Part shown: one piece after another, positions 18,495 to 27,067 of the stretch | How the letters are laid out: each line of letters begins with the position of its first letter | Numbering within the stretch: the stretch's first letter is position 1 | Source of the DNA: Clostridia bacterium | Lineage (GTDB): Bacteria; Bacillota; Clostridia; Oscillospirales; CAG-272 | NCBI GenBank assembly: GCA_017508465.1 | Contig: JAFVYW010000034.1 | Location: 1-37,193, forward strand | Direction: 5' to 3' | DNA: 37,193 nt | Made by a program: the position numbers and the translations under genes | Notes under the pieces: generated by a model | The model's database searches: none | The model's input: the letters and a program-made list of their open reading frames with translations, nothing else | Told to the model about the DNA's origin: nothing

Positions 18495-18932
18495 TTATTC
18501 TCCAATCGATAAAAGATATTCGAGGGCAATTCTATATTTTTCCTGCCTTTCGAGCATGTGCTCATCTATATTGTCAAGTCGGGAAAGGTCGCTGTTGTGG
18601 CGCAGATCGGCTATTTTTACCTCGCGCGCAGCTTTGTTATGGGAAAGGGCCTGGATATAGTCCATATAAGGTACGCCTTCCTTGTGGCAAAGAAGTGTGA
18701 GAATATCGGTATATTCCCGCGGTATTCCCATCTCTTCCAGTTCCTCGCGTGTGATGGGGGTATCCTCCATGACATCGTGCAGGAGAGCGCATACGCACGC
18801 GCCCTCGCTCGTCATCTGCTCGGCAAGGTGAAACGGGTGAAAGACATAGGGCAGTCCTGTTTTGTCAAGTTGTTCCTTGTGCGCGTCAAAGCAAATACGG
18901 AGCGCAATCTTTGTAATCTTCGTATAAATCAT
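18495..18932 (-). CDS. RSH-like HD-domain protein, possible small alarmone hydrolase
   Basis: A 145-residue stand-alone HD domain. Visible metal-site residues are His32 (HPFHLAE), His52-Asp53 (LLHDVMEDT) and Asp109 (KIADLRHN). The Glu56-Asp57 pair matches the ED diad needed for (p)ppGpp hydrolysis in RelA/SpoT homologues. No synthetase domain is present, so a small alarmone hydrolase (Mesh1-like) role is possible but inferred. No Shine-Dalgarno precedes the ATG at 18932; a small palindrome, GTTTA-TATG-TAAAC (18933-18946), sits directly against it. It follows the oxidoreductase gene by 22 bases. Confidence 0.8.
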   Translation of the reverse strand: MIYTKITKIALRICFDAHKEQLDKTGLPYVFHPFHLAEQMTSEGACVCALLHDVMEDTPITREELEEMGIPREYTDILTLLCHKEGVPYMDYIQALSHNKAAREVKIADLRHNSDLSRLDNIDEHMLERQEKYRIALEYLLSIGE

Positions 18933-18954
18933 GTTTATATGTAAACAACAATTG

Positions 18955-20157
18955 TCATTTAAGGTCTTTTTCGTGAAGAACTACGCCACGACTTTGAAGT
19001 TTTTCCTGCAAGGTGAGAAGAGAAACCTCACCGCATTCAGCAAAGAGGGCGGATGCGATTCCCGACGCTTCGCCTGTGACGGCGCAGCAGGGAATGACAC
19101 GCATGATGTCCCACATTGCATCGGTACAGGAGGTACATCTGCCAGCAAAAAATACATTTTTTACCTTGTCAGAATAGAGCGTACGGAAGGGAACCTCGTA
19201 GACGGGACCTCTCTTTTTCCAGTTGGAAACAAGACCGATGGAATCGGCAAAGAAGGTATGCATCTCGGGGGTATCGAGTGTATATTCGCCATCGACGCGA
19301 CGCGTCATTCTGACCTGCGGTATGCTCGCAATTGTGACGGGCTCGTGTGTTTTATCCGTCTTTTGCATACGCAGATAGTGGTTATGTGTTGCCTCGTGAG
19401 AGAGAATTGTCTGCTCGGAAAGTTCAACCGTTTCGATACTCTGGAAACGGCGCTGTATCAGTGGTTTTCCTTCCGTGCCGTTTTTATCCTCATCGGGCAC
19501 ATCGCATGCACCTACCATGTGGAGTTTGTAACCCTGTTCACTCACCGAGTAGTACCAACCAGCGAGAACATTTCCTTGCTTGAACAGGGCGGTCGGAATA
19601 TCGGCAAAGGTTGCCACATCGGCATCACCCGTTGAGTCTACAACCGCTTTGACGCGAATGGCGAAACGCTCGGCTTTTCCTTCGCAGATGACTGCCTCGA
19701 CCAGACCATTTTTTGCAAGCGCCTGCACAACGGTCGTGCCGTAGAGGATTTTCACGCCGAGAGAGAGGAGAAGCTTTTCTGTGTTGATAGCAAAGAGATG
19801 AGGGTTAAAGTCAACGGCATAGCGAGGTGTGTTTTCGTTATGCTCGCTTTCGGGGTGGGCAATCCAATCGTGATAACCACGACTGTCTATGGGAGACTCT
19901 GCGACAGAGAGGCGAAGCAGTTCTTCTGAAATACCGAAGGACACCTGCCTGCCATATCCGTCACAAAGAGGAAGATAAACGGTGACAAGTCCTGCCGTCG
20001 CAAGACCGCCGAGCATGAACATACGCTCACAGAGAATGACAGACTTACCTTCACGAGCTGCCGCAATTGCCGCGCTGATACCCGCGATACCGCCACCAGC
20101 GACCAGCACATCACATTCCATTTTGACAGGGGTTGAAAGGGTTTCCTGAATCATCAT
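18955..20157 (-). CDS. FAD-dependent oxidoreductase (FAD_oxidored family)
   Basis: A 400-residue flavoprotein. The N-terminal dinucleotide-binding motif is DVLVAGGGIAGISAAIAAAREG (around residues 16-37), followed by the Glu of VILCERMFMLGGLATAGLV, the pattern of PF12831 proteins. VDSTGDADVA near residue 190 and VFFAGRCTSCTDAM near residue 340 complete the FAD contacts; the C-terminal region has a Cys-Cys pair (VIPCCAVTGEA). The substrate is unknown. AAGGAG lies 6 bases before the ATG at 20157. It is the first gene of the six-gene unit. Confidence 0.88.
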   Translation of the reverse strand: MMIQETLSTPVKMECDVLVAGGGIAGISAAIAAAREGKSVILCERMFMLGGLATAGLVTVYLPLCDGYGRQVSFGISEELLRLSVAESPIDSRGYHDWIAHPESEHNENTPRYAVDFNPHLFAINTEKLLLSLGVKILYGTTVVQALAKNGLVEAVICEGKAERFAIRVKAVVDSTGDADVATFADIPTALFKQGNVLAGWYYSVSEQGYKLHMVGACDVPDEDKNGTEGKPLIQRRFQSIETVELSEQTILSHEATHNHYLRMQKTDKTHEPVTIASIPQVRMTRRVDGEYTLDTPEMHTFFADSIGLVSNWKKRGPVYEVPFRTLYSDKVKNVFFAGRCTSCTDAMWDIMRVIPCCAVTGEASGIASALFAECGEVSLLTLQEKLQSRGVVLHEKDLK

Positions 20158-20180
20158 AACAGACTCCTTGTTTTTTTATA

Positions 20181-20209
20181 ATTATAACATAAATATTTAT
20201 CAAAATCAA
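20181..20209 (-). promoter_or_regulatory. Strong sigma-A promoter of the FAD-HD-MPE operon
   Basis: On the minus strand TTGATT (20204-20209) and TATAAT (20181-20186) are separated by exactly 17 bases, with an extended TG one base before the -10. Transcription would begin about 17 bases before the ATG at 20157. Confidence 0.8.
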
Positions 20210-20218
20210 GTGGCAAAC

Positions 20219-20256
20219 CAAAAAAAGAAACCCGAAGCGCACTTCGGGTTTCTTTT
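20219..20256 (-). terminator. Perfect terminator at the end of the glycan cluster
   Basis: A perfect 14-bp stem, AAAGAAACCCGAAG (20224-20237) with CTTCGGGTTTCTTT (20242-20255), and a 4-base loop. On the minus strand a T-run follows. It lies 62 bases after the stop of the gene at 20318 and just ahead of the next promoter. Confidence 0.92.
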
Positions 20257-20317
20257 ACCGTCGCGGTGCTATGGAATGGTTACGATAACCCATAGCGGTA
20301 CGGCTTTGAGAGATAAA

Positions 20318-20740
20318 TCAATATTTTGCCTTCATGCAGAGAATGTTTGAGACCATCGCGAGAATGGACAACACAAGCAGGGCGATTGAGAGGACGCCTG
20401 CAAGAGGCTCTGCATTACCCTTGAAGGCTTCGAGGGCAAAGCCGCTATGCGCTGCGACAAAGAGAATGTCAAAGATGATACAGGAGATGGTGAGTGCATT
20501 TTTCTCAAAGCGAAGGTCAAGTCCCTTGAGGACGGTGGGAAGAATGGCGACTGCGCAGTAGATGAGACAGATCAGACCGAGGATGAGCATGACGGCCTTA
20601 CCAATTCCTTCCGCAAAGTCATTGGTGGTACCCTCAGGCGTAATACTGTTGAGGAAGCAATAGACGCCCAAAACAAGACTTGCGAGTGTGAAAAGAAGGT
20701 AGATGAAGAAGGAAATGCGCGAAAAGGTTTTTCTTGTCAT
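20318..20740 (-). CDS. Hypothetical four-helix membrane protein
   Basis: 140 residues with four predicted transmembrane segments (about residues 10-29, 46-70, 83-103 and 112-134) and short loops. I do not recognise a family. It is the last gene before the terminator at 20219-20256 and starts 12 bases after the GH29 gene, with AGGAG before the ATG, so it belongs to the same transcript. Confidence 0.75.
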   Translation of the reverse strand: MTRKTFSRISFFIYLLFTLASLVLGVYCFLNSITPEGTTNDFAEGIGKAVMLILGLICLIYCAVAILPTVLKGLDLRFEKNALTISCIIFDILFVAAHSGFALEAFKGNAEPLAGVLSIALLVLSILAMVSNILCMKAKY

Positions 20741-20752
20741 AATGGTTCTCCT

Positions 20753-22369
20753 TTATGTGTTTTTTGTGTATAAAATCTCGATCTTCCGATCGAAAAGTTG
20801 ATTGTGGCGCGCCTCCTCTACCTCGACACGAAGGCGGTAGGCATAGTCGACAGCTTCGGGAAAATGACAGGTTGCAGGGGCATCATAGTAGGTTTTTTCC
20901 TCGTGGACAAGATTGTAGGATGCGCCGTTGAATATATAAAGGCGGAAGGCTTTGAGGTCCACCCCCTCCATCCAAAAATAATTGAATGGATAGACGCCAC
21001 CAAGGTCGATGTCAAGGATGTTGCCCACGCGACTTACCTTGGCGGATGGATTGGCGAGAAGGTTTTGTCCCTGCGGTCTCGCCTCTGTGGTCTCTTCAAA
21101 GGCATCGAAAAGATAGAAGGATACGCGGGAGAGGGTTACCGGAGCAACGGCGTCTGTGATATCAATGCGTATTTCATCTGTTTCAGTTGTCTCAAATTGT
21201 CTTATAAGATGCATTCCTATGCATGGATTTGTAAACAATGATTTCCATTCCGCGCCACATTTTGCCAAAATCTCAATGCCGAAGCAACGCTGACCATCAT
21301 GTAGATTCTCGTCAATAAAGATGGTGTTCAGAGTGATTTTCTTTTGATAATGGTAAGTGAGGGTGAAGGTGTTCTCACCCGTTTGTTCTCTTGTGACTGT
21401 GGCGGATGTTTCTGCAAGGTCCTCTTTTGTGTTTTCCTTGAGATACCTCGCGAAGGTGAGAAGAGATGATACATCTCTTTCATGGAAGAGTCCTCTTCTG
21501 TCTGGCGGAATGTTCAGAAGAAGTCCTGCGCCCCGTCCGACCGAGGTCATGTACAGGCGGAGGAGATTTTGCGGTGTACGAACATAAGCGTCCTGCTCGG
21601 ATTTATAAAACCAGCCCGGGCGGATGGAAACATCGACCTCAGCGGGAACAAACAACTCGCCATATCGGTCGCCTACATTCAGCTCGGCGGTGACCTCGTC
21701 GAGAAGGGAAGAGGTTTTCAGTGTCGCATAGCAGGGAATGCCCGCCACACCCTTTTCGTTGCCTACCCAGCGTACATCGACAAAGGGGGTTGCGCCACGC
21801 GAGCCAAAGACAACTGCCTCGGGCGCAAGCGCGCGTACGGTGTTGCCCCATCTTTCCCAATCGTAAATGGCGTCCTTGCTGCCTGCCCCATCCCACCAGA
21901 CCTCGTGGATTGTGCCATAATTCGTCAGCAGTTCAGTCAGCTGTGCGACATAGAAATCATTGTAGGCGTCCGTGCCCCATGTGGGCTCGTGACGATCCCA
22001 GGGGGAGAGATAGATACCTGTGCGCAGACCATATTCGTGACAGGCATCGACAAACTCTCTGACGATATCGCCTTTGCCATTCTTGTAAGGAGAGGCGGCG
22101 ATGGTATAGTCGGTCATGTGGCTTGGCCAGAGGCAGAAGCCATCGTGATGCTTTGCCGTCAGAATCGCACAGTCAAATCCGCTTTCCGAAAGCACTCTCG
22201 CCCATTGTCTTGTGTCAAGCTCGCTGGGAGCGAAGAGGGTGGGGCTGTCTGTGCCATCTCCCCATTCGTTGCCCGTGAAGGTGTTCATGCCGAAATGTAT
22301 GAACGCGGTCATAGAGCGCGAGAGCCACTCCTTCTGTCGCTCGTTTGGTTTTGGAATATGCTTCGCCAT
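20753..22369 (-). CDS. GH29 alpha-L-fucosidase, no signal peptide
   Basis: Retaining exo-fucosidase. Landmarks: FIHFGMNTFTGNEWGDG near residue 23, ILTAKHHDGFCLWPS at 69-83, TGIYLSPWDRHEP near 117, and the presumed nucleophile Asp160 in EVWWDGAG. A beta-sandwich-like C-terminal region (from about residue 350) follows the barrel. The start at 22369 (MAKHIPKPNE) is chosen because GAGG lies about 7 bases upstream and the longer reading runs back into the MBL gene. Length is 538 residues. The absence of a signal peptide places it in the cytoplasm, acting on imported fucosides. It lies 13 bases after the MBL gene. Confidence 0.92.
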   Translation of the reverse strand: MAKHIPKPNERQKEWLSRSMTAFIHFGMNTFTGNEWGDGTDSPTLFAPSELDTRQWARVLSESGFDCAILTAKHHDGFCLWPSHMTDYTIAASPYKNGKGDIVREFVDACHEYGLRTGIYLSPWDRHEPTWGTDAYNDFYVAQLTELLTNYGTIHEVWWDGAGSKDAIYDWERWGNTVRALAPEAVVFGSRGATPFVDVRWVGNEKGVAGIPCYATLKTSSLLDEVTAELNVGDRYGELFVPAEVDVSIRPGWFYKSEQDAYVRTPQNLLRLYMTSVGRGAGLLLNIPPDRRGLFHERDVSSLLTFARYLKENTKEDLAETSATVTREQTGENTFTLTYHYQKKITLNTIFIDENLHDGQRCFGIEILAKCGAEWKSLFTNPCIGMHLIRQFETTETDEIRIDITDAVAPVTLSRVSFYLFDAFEETTEARPQGQNLLANPSAKVSRVGNILDIDLGGVYPFNYFWMEGVDLKAFRLYIFNGASYNLVHEEKTYYDAPATCHFPEAVDYAYRLRVEVEEARHNQLFDRKIEILYTKNT

Positions 22370-22382
22370 TGGTAATCCTCGT

Positions 22383-23249
22383 TTAAAGTAATATGGTTTG
22401 TGTGCCCTCGCCTGTAACATAATGCGTTCTGACGCCAAGAAGCGCCATCCACTTTCTTGTCAGTGCGGTGCCAAACATGCGCGTACGATGATTCTTTTTC
22501 CGTTTCTCGGGGTTTGCAAGGTATGGGGGAAGCTCTGGTTCGTTGTAGAGCCACATCGGCGCGCACCAGATGCAAGCCTCGGGCAGAATGGTCGCATAGA
22601 CCTCCAGTCCGACATTCATGTGTCCGTGGTGCGCCATCTGGACAATATCCGATTTCAGAAGGTGGCGGCTTTCCTCAAACAGCACATCACCACCCGCAGG
22701 ACCGAGGTCGCCAAGGAAGAGAACACTTTTGTTCGGTGTCGTTATCTTAAAGACCAGGGAAGAATCGTTCATCGGGTTCTCGTAGAGCCCTTCGTGCCAG
22801 GTGTAAAGAAAATCGATAGTACATTCATCGACCGCCAGCCGCTCTCCCTGCTTTACCTCATAGGCGCGTTCACCAAGTCCTTCCCTGATGGAAAGAAAAT
22901 CGGGGAGCGTCTCGTGGATATCCATAACGAAAAATTCATGGCAGGGTGTATGTTCGAGCTTCGACCATTTCTCATAGGGTGGGAAGTTATAAACCACTCT
23001 TTCGATATCAAAATCGGCAAGCCCGTTCTTTCTGTATTCATCAATAAAGCCCGAAATATGGTCGGAATGCGCGTGGGTAAGAATCCACATGGAAATGTGT
23101 CTTTTGCCGATATATTCCTTAAGAAGAGGCATATCCTCGGGGTTGCCACCGTCAATGACGATACAGTTGTTTTCTTTCGTCACGATGACGGAGGACATCA
23201 TAAATTCGCTCGTTTCTGTAAGCTGGTAAAGAATGGTTTCGGGATTCAT
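22383..23249 (-). CDS. Metallo-beta-lactamase fold hydrolase
   Basis: 288 residues. The metal motif is THAHSDHISG (His59, His61, Asp63, His64), with FLGDLGPAGG near residue 178 and QMAHHGHMN near residue 205 supplying further ligands. This pattern is close to the ComEC/Rec2-like branch of the superfamily, here without a membrane part. Substrate unknown. It sits between the HAD phosphatase (10-base gap) and the GH29 gene, so a role tied to the glycan operon is possible but not shown. Confidence 0.87.
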   Translation of the reverse strand: MNPETILYQLTETSEFMMSSVIVTKENNCIVIDGGNPEDMPLLKEYIGKRHISMWILTHAHSDHISGFIDEYRKNGLADFDIERVVYNFPPYEKWSKLEHTPCHEFFVMDIHETLPDFLSIREGLGERAYEVKQGERLAVDECTIDFLYTWHEGLYENPMNDSSLVFKITTPNKSVLFLGDLGPAGGDVLFEESRHLLKSDIVQMAHHGHMNVGLEVYATILPEACIWCAPMWLYNEPELPPYLANPEKRKKNHRTRMFGTALTRKWMALLGVRTHYVTGEGTQTILL

Positions 23250-23259
23250 ATGTATCTCC

Positions 23260-23910
23260 TTAAATCAATAGGTCACAAAGTTTCATCAAGTAGCCGTCCG
23301 CCGCTGCACGAAGCTCCTCGCGGAAGGCCTCTCCTGATTTGTCAAAGATGCCGAACGAAGGGACGCCCGCGGCCTTTGCCGTCTTAACGGCATTCAGATT
23401 ATCATCGATAAAGAGGTATTTGCCCACCCCCGTGTCGAGTTTTTTTGCTACCATACGGTATATTTCGGAATCTGCCTTCGTGGTAGCAAAGTCATCGCAG
23501 GACCAGACATTGTCAAACAGCTCCCATACGCCGAGTCGCTTCAGGCAGACATCAAGCACATCGTGTGGACTTGCCGTCAGAATGTTTAAGGATGCCCCTT
23601 TTTCCTTGAGGGCAAAAAGTGCCTCCCTTACGCCCTCCTTCAGGGGGATATGATGGGTATAGTCCTCCTTTGCCAGCGCGAGCATGCGCGAAATGAGAGT
23701 CTCGCGGTCCTCATTCATGCCGAGTGTCTCACGGAAATAGTCTGCGGCACCGCCATAGCCAAGCGGGGTAATGATTTTCAGCACATCGGCAGGGTAGGTG
23801 ACACCTGCCTCGTCCAGAATGCGAAGCATCAGGGCGCCATAGTATGGCATCGAGTCGACGAGCGTGCCATCAAAATCAAATACATAATGTTTGTAAAGTT
23901 TTGTTTTCAT
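23260..23910 (-). CDS. HAD-superfamily phosphatase (beta-phosphoglucomutase-like)
   Basis: 216 residues. The catalytic motif is DFDGTLVDS (Asp12 and Asp14), the Thr/Ser motif ILTASPHD near residue 120, and the metal-binding acidic motif FIDDNLNAV near residue 172. The helical cap between motifs 1 and 2 fits the Gph/PGMB subclass, which dephosphorylates small sugar phosphates. The start at 23910 (MKTKLYKHY) is taken rather than a reading 22 codons longer that overlaps the GH95 gene and has a Lys/Gln-rich non-conserved head. Position beside two fucosidases suggests a sugar-phosphate substrate. Confidence 0.87.
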   Translation of the reverse strand: MKTKLYKHYVFDFDGTLVDSMPYYGALMLRILDEAGVTYPADVLKIITPLGYGGAADYFRETLGMNEDRETLISRMLALAKEDYTHHIPLKEGVREALFALKEKGASLNILTASPHDVLDVCLKRLGVWELFDNVWSCDDFATTKADSEIYRMVAKKLDTGVGKYLFIDDNLNAVKTAKAAGVPSFGIFDKSGEAFREELRAAADGYLMKLCDLLI

Positions 23911-23944
23911 TTTGCTCTTTACCTGTTGATTGGTTACTTGTTTT

Positions 23945-26245
23945 TCAAAAATGAATATCTGTTTTTTTACTTGCATCGAGGAAGACGGTTTTCTCTGCGC
24001 CTTTGTATTGTATGGTGATTGTCATATCCTTCGGGGAACATAAGGTGCAATCGGTAAGTTTGCCATCGCGCCAGATAAGGTCAACTGTGATGCCACCGTG
24101 CGCCACCAGTCCTGAAACTGCGCCGTCACGGAAGGCGCTCGGAAGGGCAGGGAGAAGCTTGATTTTGCCGTCCTCGCACTGTAAGAAAAGCTGACACATA
24201 CCAGAGCAGTAGCCAAAGTTACCATCAATCTGGAAGGGCGGGTGCGCGTCGAGAAGATTGGGGTAGGTGCCACCGCCATTTGACATATTGGTTTTGAGCT
24301 CGGTACAGGGGGAGAGTTGCTTTGTCATGAAGTGGAAGGCGAGTTCGCCGTCTTTGAGTTTAGCGCTTATGTTGAGTTTCCATGACAGGCTCCAGCCTGT
24401 GCCATCCATACCGCGCCCCTCGAGGCTCTTACGGCAGGCATCGGCAAGGACAGGGGTGCTTTCTGTGGTCAGGAGCGTTCCGGGGTACAGCCCATAGAGG
24501 TGAGAGATATGACGATGCCGCTCGTCAGTTTCCTCATATTCCTCGTCCCATTCAAGCAGTTGTCCCTTTGAGCCGATGTGGAAGGGGGAAAGGCGGGGCG
24601 CAATTTCACGGATTTCCTTCACAAAGCCATCCTTGATACCGAGAATATCCGCGCTGCATGAAATGTCGTAAAACAGGTTTTGTATGATGCTCTGCGACAT
24701 CGTTGTATAACGGGAAACCGCTTGTGTCCTGCCACGATATTGGAAGGTGTTTTCGGGGGAGGTCGAAGGACTGTGAACGAGGTGTCCGTCCACCTCCTTT
24801 AATCCTTGAAGATAAAACTTTGCGCTCTCGCAAAGGATAGGATATGCTACCTCGCGAAGATAATCGATATCATGTGTATACAGATAATATTCGTAAAGGT
24901 GATGCGCGAGCCAACCGGAAGACAGGTTCCAGAAGGCATACACGGCACTGCCTTGTGTTTTCAGGCCGACGGGATTTGCCATACCCCACAGGTCGACATT
25001 ATGGTGAGAAACAAAGCCTTCTCTGTGGTAGTAATGCTTTGCTATGGCACTACCCGTGTCAGAAATTTTCTGTATGAATGCGATGAGAGGACCATAGCAT
25101 TCCCTGAGATTGCACATCAGTGTCGGCCAGTAGTTCATCTCCGTGTTGATGTTCACGGTGTAATTGGATTGCCATGGAGGAACGAGCTCTTCGTTCCAGA
25201 TGCCCTGCAGGGTGGTTGCCTGCGATCCCTCGCGCGAGGATGCAATGGTCAGATATCTGCCGAAGTTGAAGAGAAGCGCATAAAGACCATTTGTACCGTC
25301 CCCCTCACGCAGTCTTTCATCGGTATCTCGCGTGTCAGACGGAGAACAGAGGTCAAGCCTGACGCGCTGATATAGTGCCTGATAATCCGCGATATGCGCC
25401 TCCTTGTGCGCGGAATAATCGCACTTGGCAAGGGTGTCAAGCATCGCACAGGAAAGCGCATAATGCTCCTTTTTTGGGGGCGTATTGTAGGAGATAAAAC
25501 TGGTATTGATAACAAGAATTAAGGTGACTTCTGTCGCATTCCCGATGGTGAGTTGACCGTTATTTGCGCTCACTTCGCCATCGCTGATAGCGCGCAGGGC
25601 TGCGGTGAAGGAAATGGTTTCCTCATCCCCATCCCAGACAATCTGTTCGCTCTCGCCCGCAGGGATGTGACCGCGCGCGTGGACGATGTACGGCGCTCTG
25701 CCACGCATGGAAAGGACAGCACCCTCGGCAAAGAAGGAATGATGCTTCATCTGTGTATCAAAGGAGAGGGTATAATCCTCCCTGAAATCGCTGGTAAGAC
25801 GGATAAACATCGCTTTCGCGGGATAAGAAACAAAGTATTCTCTTTTCGCCTTACCAAACGCCGTCGTATATTCTACACGCGAGATGGCATCGTCAAGGGA
25901 AAGGGTACGCGTATAGCTGGTACAATCGCTATGCTTTGCCTGGATAAAAAGGTTTCCGACAGGAAGGAAGGCTTGGGAGAAATTGGCGTGAAAGCGCTCC
26001 TCGATGATTTGTTGCCCCTCGGCAATCTCGCCTTGCGCGATAAACGCGCTCGCCTCCGTGAGTGCCTCATACGCCCCCTCGTGAAGGTGCTTTTTTGGTG
26101 TTCCCGACCAGAAGGTATCGTGGTTAAGGGAAATCCGTTCGCAGGCGATGTCGCCATAGACACTCGCACCAAGAGAGCCGTTTCCAAGCACCAGCGCCTC
26201 GATAAAATGGGATGCTGGTTTTGAATATTTTAAAAGATGTTCCAT
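23945..26245 (-). CDS. GH95 alpha-L-fucosidase, no signal peptide
   Basis: 766 residues, an inverting 1,2-alpha-L-fucosidase/galactosidase family enzyme. The N-terminal domain starts with ALVLGNGSLGASVYGD and NHDTFWSG. The catalytic barrel has VNINTEMNYWPTLMCNL near residue 370 with the two key Asn positions, HRHISHLYGLYPG near 575 and FQIDGNFGYCSGMCQ near 673 with the catalytic Asp. AAGGAC precedes the ATG at 26245. It lacks a signal peptide, unlike many secreted GH95 enzymes. Together with GH29 it gives the operon two complementary fucosidases. Confidence 0.93.
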   Translation of the reverse strand: MEHLLKYSKPASHFIEALVLGNGSLGASVYGDIACERISLNHDTFWSGTPKKHLHEGAYEALTEASAFIAQGEIAEGQQIIEERFHANFSQAFLPVGNLFIQAKHSDCTSYTRTLSLDDAISRVEYTTAFGKAKREYFVSYPAKAMFIRLTSDFREDYTLSFDTQMKHHSFFAEGAVLSMRGRAPYIVHARGHIPAGESEQIVWDGDEETISFTAALRAISDGEVSANNGQLTIGNATEVTLILVINTSFISYNTPPKKEHYALSCAMLDTLAKCDYSAHKEAHIADYQALYQRVRLDLCSPSDTRDTDERLREGDGTNGLYALLFNFGRYLTIASSREGSQATTLQGIWNEELVPPWQSNYTVNINTEMNYWPTLMCNLRECYGPLIAFIQKISDTGSAIAKHYYHREGFVSHHNVDLWGMANPVGLKTQGSAVYAFWNLSSGWLAHHLYEYYLYTHDIDYLREVAYPILCESAKFYLQGLKEVDGHLVHSPSTSPENTFQYRGRTQAVSRYTTMSQSIIQNLFYDISCSADILGIKDGFVKEIREIAPRLSPFHIGSKGQLLEWDEEYEETDERHRHISHLYGLYPGTLLTTESTPVLADACRKSLEGRGMDGTGWSLSWKLNISAKLKDGELAFHFMTKQLSPCTELKTNMSNGGGTYPNLLDAHPPFQIDGNFGYCSGMCQLFLQCEDGKIKLLPALPSAFRDGAVSGLVAHGGITVDLIWRDGKLTDCTLCSPKDMTITIQYKGAEKTVFLDASKKTDIHF

Positions 26246-26280
26246 ATAATGTCCTTTATATGTAAAGAAAAGTTTTCATA

Positions 26281-27066
26281 TCAACCAAATACTTCGCAAC
26301 CGCCGACAAGATGAATGGCATCTGTGTCAATCACATCTCTGCCATAGGCATCGAGAAAACGCTCACCATATTCGTCGGTATGCAGGTTGAAGCCGAGTGT
26401 CCATACCCCCCAGAAGAGGTCAATGTGTCGGTCTCCGACACCAGCACCCCCGAGGTCAATGAAACCCGAGAACCTCCAGTTGTCGAGCATGACATTGGGC
26501 AGGCAGTAGTCCCCGTGCAAAAGGACGCGGGAGGTGAGTGCCTTCTTTGCCTCGCCCAGCGCTCTGTATGCCTCTTCTTCCGAATGGTAACCGAAGGAGT
26601 CGGGGAAATGGGATTTATCATAATTTCCTGTCCTGTAATTTTCCTCTGCCAGGGCGAAATAGCAGGTCATCCGATTTTGCACAGGACACGCATCGAATGA
26701 TATCTCATGGAGCATGCGCAAGCGTTCGGCTAAAGTATCGACCAGGCGCTTTGGCTCTTCGAGGTACATCGCGTGCGTGCAGTCCTCGCCCACCACGCGT
26801 CTTGTGAGCATAAAATCGCGCTCACCACTCTCATAGGTAAGAAGCTCGCTTGTCAGCCCGAGATGGTGAAAATAGGCGTGTAGCGTTGCTTCCTTTTCGA
26901 GTGTGGAACGCTCTGCAACCTTAAGGTACATTCCCTCGTCGCGTTCAATATAATATACGCGCGCTTCGGGCGAGCAGGAGCTATCGTATACGCGCACACC
27001 TTCACAGAGCCTTGCGATTTCTGCGGGAAGCTCCTGTGGGATGCGTTCGAGCAAGGTGCGTTTCAT
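26281..27066 (-). CDS. APH(3')-like phosphotransferase
   Basis: 261 residues with the full kinase set of aminoglycoside 3'-phosphotransferases: Lys49 (MYLKVAERS), Glu59, catalytic HGD (184-186) in VLLHGDYCLPNVMLD with Asn191, and the metal-binding Asp204 in GFIDLGGAGVGDRHIDL. The length is almost that of APH(3')-IIIa (264). The C-terminus ends CEVFG and differs somewhat from the LLDELF/F end that contacts aminoglycosides, so the substrate may be a different sugar or aminocyclitol. The start at 27066 has GAGGAGGG upstream; one base separates it from the YitT stop. Resistance is possible but not established. Confidence 0.82.
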   Translation of the reverse strand: MKRTLLERIPQELPAEIARLCEGVRVYDSSCSPEARVYYIERDEGMYLKVAERSTLEKEATLHAYFHHLGLTSELLTYESGERDFMLTRRVVGEDCTHAMYLEEPKRLVDTLAERLRMLHEISFDACPVQNRMTCYFALAEENYRTGNYDKSHFPDSFGYHSEEEAYRALGEAKKALTSRVLLHGDYCLPNVMLDNWRFSGFIDLGGAGVGDRHIDLFWGVWTLGFNLHTDEYGERFLDAYGRDVIDTDAIHLVGGCEVFG

Positions 27067-27067
27067 T

